A stretch of DNA of 27,541 bases from Gammaproteobacteria bacterium (GTDB lineage: Bacteria > Pseudomonadota > Gammaproteobacteria > SZUA-152). Shown here piece by piece: positions 1 through 7,398 of this stretch. Location of the stretch: contig JANTGX010000004.1 of assembly GCA_024762755.1 (NCBI GenBank), positions 1-27,541 on the forward strand, read 5' to 3'. Every line of letters starts with the position of its first letter. The stretch's first letter is position 1. Position numbers and translations under genes: made by a program. The notes under the pieces were generated by a model. It ran no database searches, was not told where the DNA came from, and saw only the letters and a program-made list of their open reading frames with translations.

Positions 1-111
1 CCAGCGGTAGCCGATGACATACCAGAGCAGCACCGCCGACAACACCAGTGGGGGCATCACATAGCCGCCTGTCTCGTAGTAGTAGCGCAGGCCTTCGAGG
101 ATTTCCTTCAT
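1..111 (-). CDS. MotA/TolQ/ExbB proton-channel family protein (partial, N-terminus only)
   Basis: Only the first 37 codons are present; the gene runs off the left edge. The protein begins MKEILEGLRYYYETGGYV and then enters a hydrophobic segment (MPPLVLSAVLLWYVIGY), the usual short amphipathic start and first membrane helix of ExbB/TolQ-type proton-channel subunits. It starts 8 bases after the stop of the long ExbB-like gene, on the same strand, so the two are almost certainly co-transcribed. In Vibrio-type TonB2 systems ttpC is followed by exbB2, exbD2 and tonB2, and this position fits exbB2. The family call rests on the N-terminus and the operon context; the conserved channel helices lie outside the window. 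Confidence 0.7.
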   Translation of the reverse strand, partial: MKEILEGLRYYYETGGYVMPPLVLSAVLLWYVIGYRW

Positions 112-119
112 CACAGACC

Positions 120-1496
120 TCAGGCGGCAGCGAGGGTGATCTGTGGGCGGACGTTCAAGGCGACGTTGGTGACGTGCAGGGCGGCCTTCTCCATGCCGTC
201 CTTGATGCGATTGCTCCAGCCGCTGAGCAGATTGCCAAAGATCAAGGTGGGAATGGCCACCACCAGGCCCAGCTCGGTGGTCACCAAGGCCGTGGAGATG
301 CCCCCGGACAGCAGCTTGGGATCGCCGGTGCCGAACTCGGTGATGACATCGAAGGTGGCGATCATGCCAGTGACGGTGCCGAGCAGACCGAGCAGGGGAG
401 AGACCGCCGCGATCACCATGATGAAACTGCCGAAGCGGTTCAGGCTGCCACTCTCGTGCAGGATGCTCTCGGAGATGATGTCTTCCAAGTGATCACGCTC
501 GCGGTCCAGGTTCCGCAGGGTTGCCGCCAGCACGCGAGAGGTTGCCCCCTTGGCCTGCTTGCATTGCGCCAGGGCATCGTCCACGCGCCCTTCCGCAACC
601 AGGGCACTGACCCGGCCGATGAGACGCTCCGTCGACAGGCCCGCGGCGCGCAGGAACAGGGCACGAAGGACGATGAAGAAGACAGCGATGGCACCCAGGG
701 CGACGATCACCCAGCCGATGACGCCACCGCTGTCGATGGTCTGCAGCAGGTCCTTGGCGTGACTGTCGCCCACGGCCTTGTCGGCCGACTCGTAGAGAAA
801 CAGACGCAAGGGCGACGGAAACTCACCCCGGGCGATGTCCTGAACCGTGCCGGGTGCCATCTCCTCGCGCAGTTTCATGGCCCCTTCACCGGCCGGCGCG
901 AGCGGCCCGGCGGCGTTCGGATTGAGGCCAAAGCTGGCGATATTGCCCAGGTGCACGATCTCACCCGAGACCTGCCTGCCATCGGCGAGGAAAAAGCGCC
1001 CCTCTTCGCGGTGAATCCCGGACAGGATGCGCGTGGCCTCTGTGGCACGCGCGAACAACAGGGCGAGACGCCGTGCGTCGTCTCCCTCGTCGAAGGTCGA
1101 TGCATCGGCCACGGGGAATCCATAGTCGGCCAGGGATTGCGCGCCCTGGTCGAGGGTCGCGGCCAGGGTGTCGCTGCGGTCCTGATTGAGTTCGATGGCC
1201 CGCTGCGACTCCAACAGCAACTCATTCAAGCGGTCGTTGCCCGCCTCCAAGGAAAGCAGCCTCTGTTCGCTGGCATCGATCGCGGTGCGCAGTGCGGCCT
1301 CGTCTGCCGCGGCCCTGTCCCGTGACTCGCTCAGGCGCCTCTGCAATTCGCGCTTCTGCGTCTCGAGGAAGGCGAATTCTTTTTGATAGGCCTCTGCCAG
1401 CCCCTCGGCAGCACCCGCCAGACCGACCGGCAGGGTGAACAGCAACAGAACCGCCATCGACAGGCAAAAAGGGCGAAGGGCGATATTCCTCGACAT
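120..1496 (-). CDS. Long ExbB-like MotA/TolQ/ExbB proton-channel protein, TtpC type
   Basis: The 458-residue inner-membrane protein probably couples the proton motive force to a TonB-type transporter. It has a signal peptide (residues 1 to about 30, ending AGAAEG) and a periplasmic region rich in Glu, Arg, Gln and Leu (about 31-110) that looks coiled-coil. After a mixed region comes a C-terminal ExbB module with a helix near 257-281 and two channel helices, one containing SPLLGLLGTVTGM and one TALVTTELGLVVAIPTLIFG, which are typical MotA/TolQ/ExbB signatures. The length matches TtpC of Vibrio TonB2 systems (about 450 residues), about twice normal ExbB. The ATG is preceded by CGAGG at a 9-base spacing. 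It lies 63 bases after the DUF3450 gene and 8 before the next ExbB-like gene, the usual order. The transported substrate cannot be read from here. Confidence 0.9.
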   Translation of the reverse strand: MSRNIALRPFCLSMAVLLLFTLPVGLAGAAEGLAEAYQKEFAFLETQKRELQRRLSESRDRAAADEAALRTAIDASEQRLLSLEAGNDRLNELLLESQRAIELNQDRSDTLAATLDQGAQSLADYGFPVADASTFDEGDDARRLALLFARATEATRILSGIHREEGRFFLADGRQVSGEIVHLGNIASFGLNPNAAGPLAPAGEGAMKLREEMAPGTVQDIARGEFPSPLRLFLYESADKAVGDSHAKDLLQTIDSGGVIGWVIVALGAIAVFFIVLRALFLRAAGLSTERLIGRVSALVAEGRVDDALAQCKQAKGATSRVLAATLRNLDRERDHLEDIISESILHESGSLNRFGSFIMVIAAVSPLLGLLGTVTGMIATFDVITEFGTGDPKLLSGGISTALVTTELGLVVAIPTLIFGNLLSGWSNRIKDGMEKAALHVTNVALNVRPQITLAAA

Positions 1497-1559
1497 ACGT
1501 ATTACCTCGGAGACGGCCGGTCATCCAGCCGTGATGGGACGTTGGACATCCGTCTGCGC

Positions 1560-2330
1560 TCAACCCTTGGTGGGCAGCTCGAACAGGCCGGTGCGAATCT
1601 GCTTTTTCAGCGATGCAAAGAATTGAGCGAGGCGTTGAACGTCGGCCCGATCCGTGATCTCGGCATACTGCCAACCGTCGGCCGTCTGCTGCGCCATGCC
1701 ATAGCGCTCGTCGGGGGTGCGGAAATACAACATCACCATGCCCAGCTTGGCCACGTCGGCCAATACGGGATCGTCACCCAGGGTGATGGTCTGGCGATAC
1801 AGACCGTTTTCCCGCGTCAGGCGCAGCTCGTCTTCGTACAATGCCCACAGGCGATTGGCGGCACGCGCGCTCGAGAGGACACCGCTGTCCATCTGTTTGC
1901 GCGTCTCGTCCACGGCCGCCATGCGCGCCTGGCGCTTGAATGGCAGACCACCCTCGATCTGCTCGCGCAGCTCTGACATGGCCTGCAGCAAGACCGGCTT
2001 CAACTCCCCGTCGTCGGCGCCGGCCTTGCGCGCCATCTCGCGGTTTTCGGCAAGATCCTTGCGCATCTTCGCCTCTTGGCGCGCCATCCGTTTGATGGCG
2101 GCCTCGACCTCGCCACGCTGAGCGACCAGGGCCGCCATCTGCTGCCGTTGCTCTTCGCGTTGCAGTGTCAGCGCCGCATTGAGCTCATCCACCTCACCGC
2201 GCAGGGCAACCAGACGCTGTGACAAGGTGTCCACCTCGTCGGCCTGCGCCAGACCCGGAATCAGTGCAGAAAAAGACAGCAACAGCACGAGGCCAGAAGC
2301 GCCAGGGAGGCATCGATGGAGAACAGACAT
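1560..2330 (-). CDS. DUF3450 family periplasmic coiled-coil protein (TonB2-system partner)
   Basis: The 256-residue exported protein has a signal peptide (MSVLHRCLPGASGLVLLLS... ending GLAQA before DEVD). A long charged region (about residues 25-110) with heptad-like leucines and many Glu, Gln and Arg is predicted coiled coil. The C-terminal half holds the pattern PFKRQARMAAVDE ... LYEDELRLTRENGLYRQTI, which I recognise as DUF3450. These proteins are commonly encoded first in TtpC-ExbB2-ExbD2-TonB2 operons, as here, and are thought to work with TtpC at the inner membrane; their biochemical role is not established. An in-frame TTG at 2348 could add six residues, but the ATG at 2330 gives a more normal signal peptide. 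A perfect TATAAT lies about 70 bases upstream. Confidence 0.85.
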   Translation of the reverse strand: MSVLHRCLPGASGLVLLLSFSALIPGLAQADEVDTLSQRLVALRGEVDELNAALTLQREEQRQQMAALVAQRGEVEAAIKRMARQEAKMRKDLAENREMARKAGADDGELKPVLLQAMSELREQIEGGLPFKRQARMAAVDETRKQMDSGVLSSARAANRLWALYEDELRLTRENGLYRQTITLGDDPVLADVAKLGMVMLYFRTPDERYGMAQQTADGWQYAEITDRADVQRLAQFFASLKKQIRTGLFELPTKG

Positions 2331-2401
2331 CACATCACCGCTTGTCAAAAATCGTCGAATGAGAAGGCGGACCGGCGTCCACCGGTCTACAGCGGGTTGC
2401 G

Positions 2402-2407
2402 ATTATA
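2402..2407 (-). promoter_or_regulatory. Candidate -10 element for the DUF3450-ttpC-exbB2 operon
   Basis: On the minus strand this reads TATAAT, a perfect sigma-70 -10 hexamer, about 70 bases upstream of the chosen DUF3450 start, giving a leader of roughly 65 bases. I see no good -35 box at 16-18 bases spacing (ACCCGA at 17), so activity may need an activator. Confidence 0.4.
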
Positions 2408-2656
2408 GGGAGGCGATGTGACAGTCGGGTTTCAGGATTGTGTCGATCCTGTGACGCGGGGGTGACAACGAACCCGGCCGTGCCAGCCCGCACCGGCCTG
2501 GTCCCGGCAGACGAACACGACGCAAGCGGCGAAAACCCGAACAGGACGGTGCGGGCTTGCCCACCGACAAACAGTTGTTGGAAACGGGCGTCCGCCTGCA
2601 TGGAAATGCGGATGAGATGTAGCGGGTAACTATTACGCCACTGGGGCTAGCACCAG

Positions 2657-2715
2657 CTACCGACTCGGCGTCACGTGCGCCGCGCTGGCTGCCGGTAGGC
2701 GCCGAGTTGCGGTAG
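2657..2715. repeat. Imperfect inverted repeat upstream of gshA
   Basis: CTACCGACTCGGCG (2657-2670) pairs with CGCCGAGTTGCGGTAG (2700-2715), leaving a two-base bulge and a 29-base loop. It lies 60 bases before the gshA start. It could be an operator or a leader stem-loop; there is no following T-run, so a terminator is unlikely. Confidence 0.4.
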
Positions 2716-2775
2716 ACTCTGTGTCTTTTTCCGCGGCCGAGCCCCCATGGACGCGACGACGGACAAAGGAAAACC

Positions 2776-4377
2776 ATGCTCGATCACAGCGTCGAACAAC
2801 GTCTCGCCCGTCTGGTCGATAGCGGTCAGGCGGAGTGCCTGCGCGAGGCCCGCATGGGCGTCGAGAAGGAGAGCCTGCGCGTCAGCCCCGATGGCAAGCT
2901 GGCGCAGACACCGCACCCGGCAGGACTCGGCTCGCCGCTGACCCACCCCCAGATCACCACCGACTATTCCGAGGCCCTGGCCGAATTCATCACCCCGCCC
3001 CTGGTCGGGGTGGAGGCGGTGCTCGACGACCTGCGCGACGTCCAGCGCTTCGTCTACGGCGCACTGGAACACGACGAACTGCTGTGGGCCACCAGCATGC
3101 CCTGCGTGGTGGCCGGCGAGGCCAGCATTCCCATTGCCCAGTATGGCGACTCCAACCTGGGGCAGATGAAGACCGTCTACCGCCGCGGACTCGGCCACCG
3201 CTATGGCCGCCTGATGCAGGTCATCGCCGGCGTGCATTTCAACTATTCCCTGCCGGAGGCCTTCTGGCCCCTGTTCCGCGAGCTGGAGGGCGACCGAGAG
3301 CCGTTGCAGGACTTCATCTCCGCACGCTACTTCGGCATGATCCGCAACCTGCAACGCCTCGGCTGGATGGTGCCCTACCTGTTCGGCGCCTCGCCGGCGG
3401 TGTGCAAATCCTTTCTCAGCGGCCAGCCCACGCAGCTGGTGGAGTTCGATCGCTACACCGCCTATCAGCCCCATGCCACCTCCTTGCGCATGGGGGACAT
3501 CGGCTACCAGAACAACCAGGAGGCGGAGATCGGCATCAAGGCCGACTACTCCAGCCTCGACGCCTACGTCGATAGCCTGATCTGTGCCATCAGCACACCC
3601 AGCCCGCGCTATGAGCGCCTCGGGGTGTTCGTCAACGGTCGCTGGGAGCAGCTCAACGCCAACATCCTGCAGATCGAAAACGAGTACTACTCCACCGTCC
3701 GCCCCAAACAGCTCGTCGGCCCCACCGAGATGCCCTCCCTGGCCCTGCGCCGGCGCGGGGTACGCTACATCGAACTGCGCTCCCTCGACGTCAACGCCTA
3801 TGACCCGCTGGGCATCTGCGAGGGACAACTGCGCTTCCTCGAGGCCCTGCTGATCACCTGCCTGCTGGCGGACAGCCCGCCCATCACCGACGATGAGCGC
3901 ACTGACATCGACAACAACGAGCTGATCGCCGCCCACCGCGGCCGGCAGCCCGGCCTCGAGCTGCGCCGCCGGGGCGAGGCCATCGGCCTGCGCGCCTGGG
4001 GCGAGGCGATGCTGGACAACATGCAGGGCGTCTGCGAACTGCTCGACACCCTGCACACCACCGATGCCTATGTACGCGCCCTGGCCACCCAGCGCGACAA
4101 GCTGGCCGATCCCGAGCTCACCCCCTCGGCGCGTATGCTGGCCGAGATGCGCGCCAACGGTGAGGGCTTCTTCCACTTCGCCATGCGCATGTCGCAACAG
4201 CACCGTGAGTACTTCCTCCAGCAGCCCCTGGAGTCGGCGCGCGCGGCCGAGTTCCAACGCATGGCCGAGACCTCCCAACGTCTGCAGGCCGACCTGGAGG
4301 CCGCCGACGACAAATCCTTCGCCCGCTATCTACGCGACTACTTCGCCCAGTTACCCGCCCAGCCGACCCGCCAATGA
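2776..4377 (+). CDS. gshA: Glutamate-cysteine ligase (gamma-glutamylcysteine synthetase)
   Basis: GshA catalyses the ATP-dependent joining of glutamate and cysteine, the first and limiting step of glutathione synthesis, in the cytoplasm. The 533-residue length is close to the E. coli enzyme (about 518). The N-terminal motif GVEKESLR (residues 28-35) carries the metal/ATP-binding glutamates. ITTDYSEALAEFITPP, the GVHFNYSLPEAFW segment and GYQNNQEAEIGI are also typical of the gammaproteobacterial family (glutamate-cysteine ligase type 1). The ATG follows AAAGGAAA at good spacing. The gene faces the replication fork coming from oriC. Its stop overlaps a possible upstream ATG of the next gene (ATGA), but the better start of that gene is 86 bases further on. 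No glutathione synthetase gene (gshB) is next to it. Confidence 0.97.
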   Translation: MLDHSVEQRLARLVDSGQAECLREARMGVEKESLRVSPDGKLAQTPHPAGLGSPLTHPQITTDYSEALAEFITPPLVGVEAVLDDLRDVQRFVYGALEHDELLWATSMPCVVAGEASIPIAQYGDSNLGQMKTVYRRGLGHRYGRLMQVIAGVHFNYSLPEAFWPLFRELEGDREPLQDFISARYFGMIRNLQRLGWMVPYLFGASPAVCKSFLSGQPTQLVEFDRYTAYQPHATSLRMGDIGYQNNQEAEIGIKADYSSLDAYVDSLICAISTPSPRYERLGVFVNGRWEQLNANILQIENEYYSTVRPKQLVGPTEMPSLALRRRGVRYIELRSLDVNAYDPLGICEGQLRFLEALLITCLLADSPPITDDERTDIDNNELIAAHRGRQPGLELRRRGEAIGLRAWGEAMLDNMQGVCELLDTLHTTDAYVRALATQRDKLADPELTPSARMLAEMRANGEGFFHFAMRMSQQHREYFLQQPLESARAAEFQRMAETSQRLQADLEAADDKSFARYLRDYFAQLPAQPTRQ

Positions 4378-4463
4378 GCGGCCAGGGCCACCCGGCCCCA
4401 CCGCATGTCACAAATCCCGCCGTGGCGCGACAGGGGAGTATCGCCACCACGGAGAAGCCCGCC

Positions 4464-4967
4464 ATGACCCGCCGCCGCGTCGTCCTGCTCCTGCTGCTAC
4501 TGCCCCTGATCGCCCTCGCCGACTACAGCATCGGCCTGCTGCGCGGCCTCGACGGCAGCATACACACCCTCGACGAATACACTGACCAAGGCCGCTGGAC
4601 GGTGGTCATGCTGTGGGCCTCGGACTGTCCCGCCTGCAATGCCGAGGCCGCGTCCTACCAGGCCTTCCACCAAACCCATGCCCGCCGAGGGGACGCACAG
4701 ATGGTCGGCGTCTCCCTCGATGGCCTGGCTCACAAGGCCGATGCCGAGGCCTTCATCGCCCGCCATGGCCTGAGCTTCACCAACCTCATCGATGAACCCG
4801 AGACCGTGGCCAAGATGTACCAGGACCTCACCGGCAAACCCTGGATCGGCACCCCCACCTTCCTCGTCTTCTCGCCCAGCGGCGAACTGCGCGCCGCCCA
4901 GGTGGGCGCGGTGCCGGTGAAGCTCATCGAGGCCTTCATCGCCCGCGAGTCGGCCGAGGGTTCATGA
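4464..4967 (+). CDS. TlpA-like thioredoxin-fold (redoxin) protein, exported
   Basis: The 167-residue protein begins MTRRRVVLLLLLLPLIALAD, a signal peptide or N-terminal membrane anchor, followed by a thioredoxin-like domain. The motif WASDCPACNAE puts the redox pair at Cys55 and Cys58 (CPAC), and GTPTFLVFSPSG supplies the cis-proline loop expected near the active site. It probably works in the periplasm on disulfides, for example in cytochrome c maturation or oxidative-stress repair, but the substrate is not evident. The same frame is open from an ATG at 4374 that overlaps the gshA stop. I chose 4464 because GGAGAAG lies 7 bases upstream and because the longer form would bury the signal peptide behind about 30 residues. 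Co-transcription with gshA is likely, suggesting a thiol-redox unit. Confidence 0.85.
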   Translation: MTRRRVVLLLLLLPLIALADYSIGLLRGLDGSIHTLDEYTDQGRWTVVMLWASDCPACNAEAASYQAFHQTHARRGDAQMVGVSLDGLAHKADAEAFIARHGLSFTNLIDEPETVAKMYQDLTGKPWIGTPTFLVFSPSGELRAAQVGAVPVKLIEAFIARESAEGS

Positions 4968-5027
4968 GCATGGATGGAATGGGGAAATGGTTCGGCAGAG
5001 TCCGCCTGTGGCTGGCACATCGGCGGA

Positions 5028-5153
5028 TCAGCGGAGTCCGGGCAAAGGGCGCTTCCGCTGGATCGACCCGGCCGCCGTGGCGACGAAGAACAGTTTTTGA
5101 TTCTCGATGAAGCGGACGTGATGCGCCTCGATGCGGGTGAATAGGCGGGCCAT
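5028..5153 (-). pseudogene. N-terminal fragment of a pyridoxamine 5'-phosphate oxidase-like family gene
   Basis: A 41-codon reading frame begins one base after the Rieske stop (TGA G ATG). Its first 27 residues, MARLFTRIEAHHVRFIENQ then KLFFVATA, closely resemble the start of pyridoxamine-phosphate-oxidase-like flavin-fold proteins, which normally continue into a G-R-V-N-x-S-P-K-G segment and run to roughly 180 residues or more. Here the frame turns into an unrelated Arg/Pro tail (SIQRKRPLPGLR) and stops. I could not find a continuation in the other minus-strand frames before the convergent redoxin gene at 4967. The simplest reading is a 3' deletion that left only the translationally coupled 5' end of a former operon gene. 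Confidence 0.6.
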
Positions 5154-5154
5154 C

Positions 5155-5511
5155 TCACACCGCCTCCGGCGGCGCCATCGCCAGCCACAGGCGACCGTCG
5201 CGCTCACCCAAGGGCAGGGGCTGCAGGGACTGACCGAGACAGGGGCCACGCAGGCAGTGGCCGTCTCGCAGGCGAAACAGGGCGCCGTGGACGGCACACT
5301 GGATGAAACGGTTTTCCACGTCGAGAAACTGGTCCGGCTGCCAGTTCAGGCCGACGCCGGTGTGGGGGCAGCTGTTGCGGTAGGCACGATAGACGCCGCC
5401 GTCGTTGACCAGCAGCAGCTCGAGGGGGCCTTGCGCGGTCTCCACCTGGAAACCGCGGCTGGCGGCGAGGGGGATCGCGTCGGCGCTGCAGAGGGGAATC
5501 CAGTCGGACAT
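5155..5511 (-). CDS. Small Rieske [2Fe-2S] ferredoxin-like protein
   Basis: The 118-residue soluble protein has one Rieske domain. The cluster ligands are visible as CPH (Cys48, His50) and CAVH (Cys72, His75), the C-x-H ... C-x2-H pattern. It lacks a membrane anchor or a fused oxygenase domain, like stand-alone Rieske proteins (NirD/BphF-like) that serve as electron carriers in the cytoplasm. The frame stays open upstream to 5715, but that extension overlaps the YqgE gene and is low-complexity Arg/Ser/Pro, so the ATG at 5511 is preferred; it lacks a clear Shine-Dalgarno sequence. It follows YqgE by 46 bases and is coupled to the truncated gene at 5153. Its electron-transfer partner is unknown. 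Confidence 0.85.
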   Translation of the reverse strand: MSDWIPLCSADAIPLAASRGFQVETAQGPLELLLVNDGGVYRAYRNSCPHTGVGLNWQPDQFLDVENRFIQCAVHGALFRLRDGHCLRGPCLGQSLQPLPLGERDGRLWLAMAPPEAV

Positions 5512-5557
5512 GTGGCGCGGGAGGAGGGTGGACCTGGTCCGAAGCCGTCTCAGCGGC

Positions 5558-6172
5558 TCAGATCCAGTTGCCCTCGCGATGTCGCGAGAGCTGCGCCCAC
5601 AGGGTGGCGGGATTCTGCGCGAAGACGATGGCCGGATCGCGGCGCACCACGCGCCAGTCACCGCGGGCGATCTCCGCCCGCAACTGGCCGGGCGCCCAGG
5701 CGGTATAGCCGGCATAGACCCGGCGCGGGCCGCTGCTCGGTCGTGTCAGCATCTGCTCGCCGGGGGCGAAGTAGATGTCCTTCACCAGTTTCATCATGCC
5801 CTTCAGGGGGGAGGCGCTGCGCTGCAGGATGAAGATGGTGCCGGGGCTCACGGGGCCGCCCAGGTAGAGGGTCTCGTCGCTGTCACGCAGGGCGGGGATA
5901 TTGGGGAAGGCCTCGCGCAGTCGCACGTCAGTGGTGCGATTGATGGCCAGGCCAGTGGTCCCTGCCTGACCTCCCATGTGGGTCATGAGGATCACCGTGC
6001 GCTGGAAGCTGGTGCCCTCGAGACGCTCGGTGGCGACCAGGAACACACTCTGTTCCGGTGCCTCGCCGGGGCCGGCCGAGACACTGGCGCCGACGCCGGC
6101 GAGGAGGACGAGAGCGAACAGGGCCAGGAGGGGACGGGCGCGGAGGAAGGAGGGGATATTGGGACTGATCAT
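5558..6172 (-). CDS. YqgE/AlgH family (UPF0301) protein with an N-terminal signal peptide
   Basis: The core is a typical UPF0301 domain: SVFLVATERLEGTSFQRTV, GTTGLAINR, LYLGGPVSPGTIFIL, and a C-terminal GYTAWAPGQLRAEI ... GDW segment. The family is widespread in proteobacteria, and its molecular function is not settled; AlgH was named for an effect on alginate regulation in Pseudomonas. Unusually, about 38 residues precede the domain and form a convincing signal peptide (FLRARPLLALFALVLLAG ... ASVSA), whereas the usual members are cytoplasmic and begin almost directly with the domain. The ATG at 6172 gives a signal peptide of normal shape; another ATG at 6205 would add eleven residues. Neither has a strong ribosome-binding site. 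Total length from 6172 is 204 residues. Confidence 0.88.
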   Translation of the reverse strand: MISPNIPSFLRARPLLALFALVLLAGVGASVSAGPGEAPEQSVFLVATERLEGTSFQRTVILMTHMGGQAGTTGLAINRTTDVRLREAFPNIPALRDSDETLYLGGPVSPGTIFILQRSASPLKGMMKLVKDIYFAPGEQMLTRPSSGPRRVYAGYTAWAPGQLRAEIARGDWRVVRRDPAIVFAQNPATLWAQLSRHREGNWI

Positions 6173-6291
6173 GGATGCGTGCCTGGGCACCGGCACGGGC
6201 GCCATTGTGGGGTGGAAGACTCGATTTCCCCCGAGTATAGCCCGATTCGCCGCGCCGCTGCGGCGGCCCCCGCCGTCGCTGCGCCGGTCGC

Positions 6292-7092
6292 TCAGGCGGT
6301 CTGCGTCTGCCGCGCCTCGTTGGCCCGTTGCAGCAGTTGCGCGGCATCGTCGCCACGGCTCCAGGCGGCGCTGCCGAAGCTAGCCTCGGCGATGCCCGGT
6401 GCCTGCCCGGGGAGGCTGAAACCACGCAACTGCTCGGCGATCTTGCCGCGCAGGGCCTCGGCCGCGGCGCCGTCCGTCTCCGGCAGGACCAGGATGAAGT
6501 CACCGCTGTCCAGGCGCCCCACCAGGTCGGCCCAGCGCAGTTGATCACGCAACAGCTGGCTGACGCCTACCACCAGGGCATCGGCCGCCGCATCGCCCTC
6601 GGCGGCGCGCAGCCCGGCCAACCGGGTGAGGGAGAGGGTGAGCACGGAGAGGGGGTTGCCGTAACGGCGCGAGCGCGAGACCAGCGGCTCCAGCCCGCGC
6701 TCGATGGCCTGCTGATTGAGCAGGCCACTGACGGCATCGATGGTGTTGTGCTGCGCCAGTTGCTCGGTGAGGGCCTGACATTCGCTACGCAGCGCCGCCT
6801 CTTCCTCGGCATCGAGGTAGTACACCGCCCGTCGGCCATCGGCCAGGGCGACGCCACTGCGCCGCGCACTGCGACCACCGACGTGAAACTGCACCAGGCC
6901 GGGCGCCCCCTCGCCCACGGCGGCGAGCAGGTCGTTCTCCGCCTGCCCGGCGAGTTCGCCGCGCGGCCGGCCGGCCAGCTCGGCGAAGGCGTCGTTGGCC
7001 CACTGCAGGCGATGGGCGCTGTCGTAGACGGCGACGCCACAGGGGGCGTTTTGCAGGAGTTCGAGGCTCGATGAGGTATCGGGTGTCTGCAT
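6292..7092 (-). CDS. PAS plus degenerate GGDEF domain protein
   Basis: The 266-residue soluble protein has an N-terminal PAS-like region (residues about 8-95: LLQNAPCGVAVYDSAHRLQWANDAF), a short helical linker (about 96-116) and a C-terminal GGDEF fold beginning near DAVSGLLNQQA (119-129), the counterpart of D-x-L-T-G-L-x-N-R. The signature loop is RLDSGDFILVLP, so the GGDEF position reads DSGDF (195-199). The first metal-binding Asp motif is also lost, with LSLTRLAGL where L-D-x-D-x-F-K is expected. Diguanylate cyclase activity is therefore unlikely; a sensory, GTP-binding or partner-binding role is more plausible. No membrane segment is seen. The ATG at 7092 fits the domain start; the open frame extends upstream, but that part is low-complexity. 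It is divergent from cyaA. Confidence 0.85.
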   Translation of the reverse strand: MQTPDTSSSLELLQNAPCGVAVYDSAHRLQWANDAFAELAGRPRGELAGQAENDLLAAVGEGAPGLVQFHVGGRSARRSGVALADGRRAVYYLDAEEEAALRSECQALTEQLAQHNTIDAVSGLLNQQAIERGLEPLVSRSRRYGNPLSVLTLSLTRLAGLRAAEGDAAADALVVGVSQLLRDQLRWADLVGRLDSGDFILVLPETDGAAAEALRGKIAEQLRGFSLPGQAPGIAEASFGSAAWSRGDDAAQLLQRANEARQTQTA

Positions 7093-7398
7093 GGGTCGGC
7101 TCTCTCGTGCGCGGCCGCGCGAACGCGACCGGGGCCAGGGGAGGATCTCTCCCGGGCCCGGGTGGGTTGTCGGTTTTTTGGCGCGATGCCTGCTAACTGA
7201 TTGATCTTTCAAGTTGAATCTTTTCTGGGCAGAAATTGTTCGCGTTTTCATACCCCTATCAGCGGTCGCCGGGGGCCGATCTTTAGCGGCAATCCGACAC
7301 GCCCCGCGCGGCGCCTCAACAATATGCCCGGCCTGCCGACAAAGAAAGACAGCCGTGACCGATCTCTCACCCACCCTGTGTCATGGCGCACGGATTCC
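7093..7398. other. Divergent intergenic region between the GGDEF-like gene and cyaA
   Basis: These 306 bases include an AT-richer stretch (about 7190-7260) where the cyaA promoter is expected, although I cannot assign -35/-10 boxes with confidence. A GC palindrome CCCGGGCCCGGG (7151-7162) is followed 11 bases later by six T (7174-7179). A perfect inverted repeat TTTCTG-GG-CAGAAA lies at 7222-7235. No CRP-like TGTGA-N6-TCACA site was seen. Confidence 0.5.
7222..7235. repeat. Short perfect inverted repeat upstream of cyaA
   Basis: TTTCTG, two bases, CAGAAA. It sits in the AT-rich part of the cyaA leader or promoter region and could be an operator half-site pair, but at 14 bases it may be chance. 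Confidence 0.3.

Larger units (their letters stand above)
2331..2775. other. Divergent intergenic region between the TonB2-like operon and gshA
   Basis: These 445 bases hold no convincing gene. They contain the candidate -10 for the leftward operon (2402-2407) and an imperfect inverted repeat close to gshA. I do not find a clear sigma-70 promoter for gshA, although TAGACT at 2713-2718 could serve as a weak -10. Confidence 0.6.

Noticed and set aside
48..1325. Long plus-strand open frame opposite the TtpC-type gene, and similar long antisense frames over gshA, surA, lptD, yidC and dnaA.
   Set aside because: They are low-complexity Gln/Gly/Ala/Arg-rich shadows of real genes in GC-rich DNA with no recognisable domains.
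2411..2466. Several TGTGA/TGTGTC words upstream of the DUF3450 gene as a CRP site.
   Set aside because: No pair forms TGTGA-N6-TCACA with correct orientation and spacing.
2671..2680. CACGTG upstream of gshA as a parS site.
   Set aside because: Flanks (GGCGT/CGCC) do not fit the parS consensus.
7151..7179. CCCGGGCCCGGG followed by six T as a rho-independent terminator on the plus strand.
   Set aside because: The T-run is 11 bases away from the palindrome and there is no upstream plus-strand gene to terminate; it lies between divergent genes.
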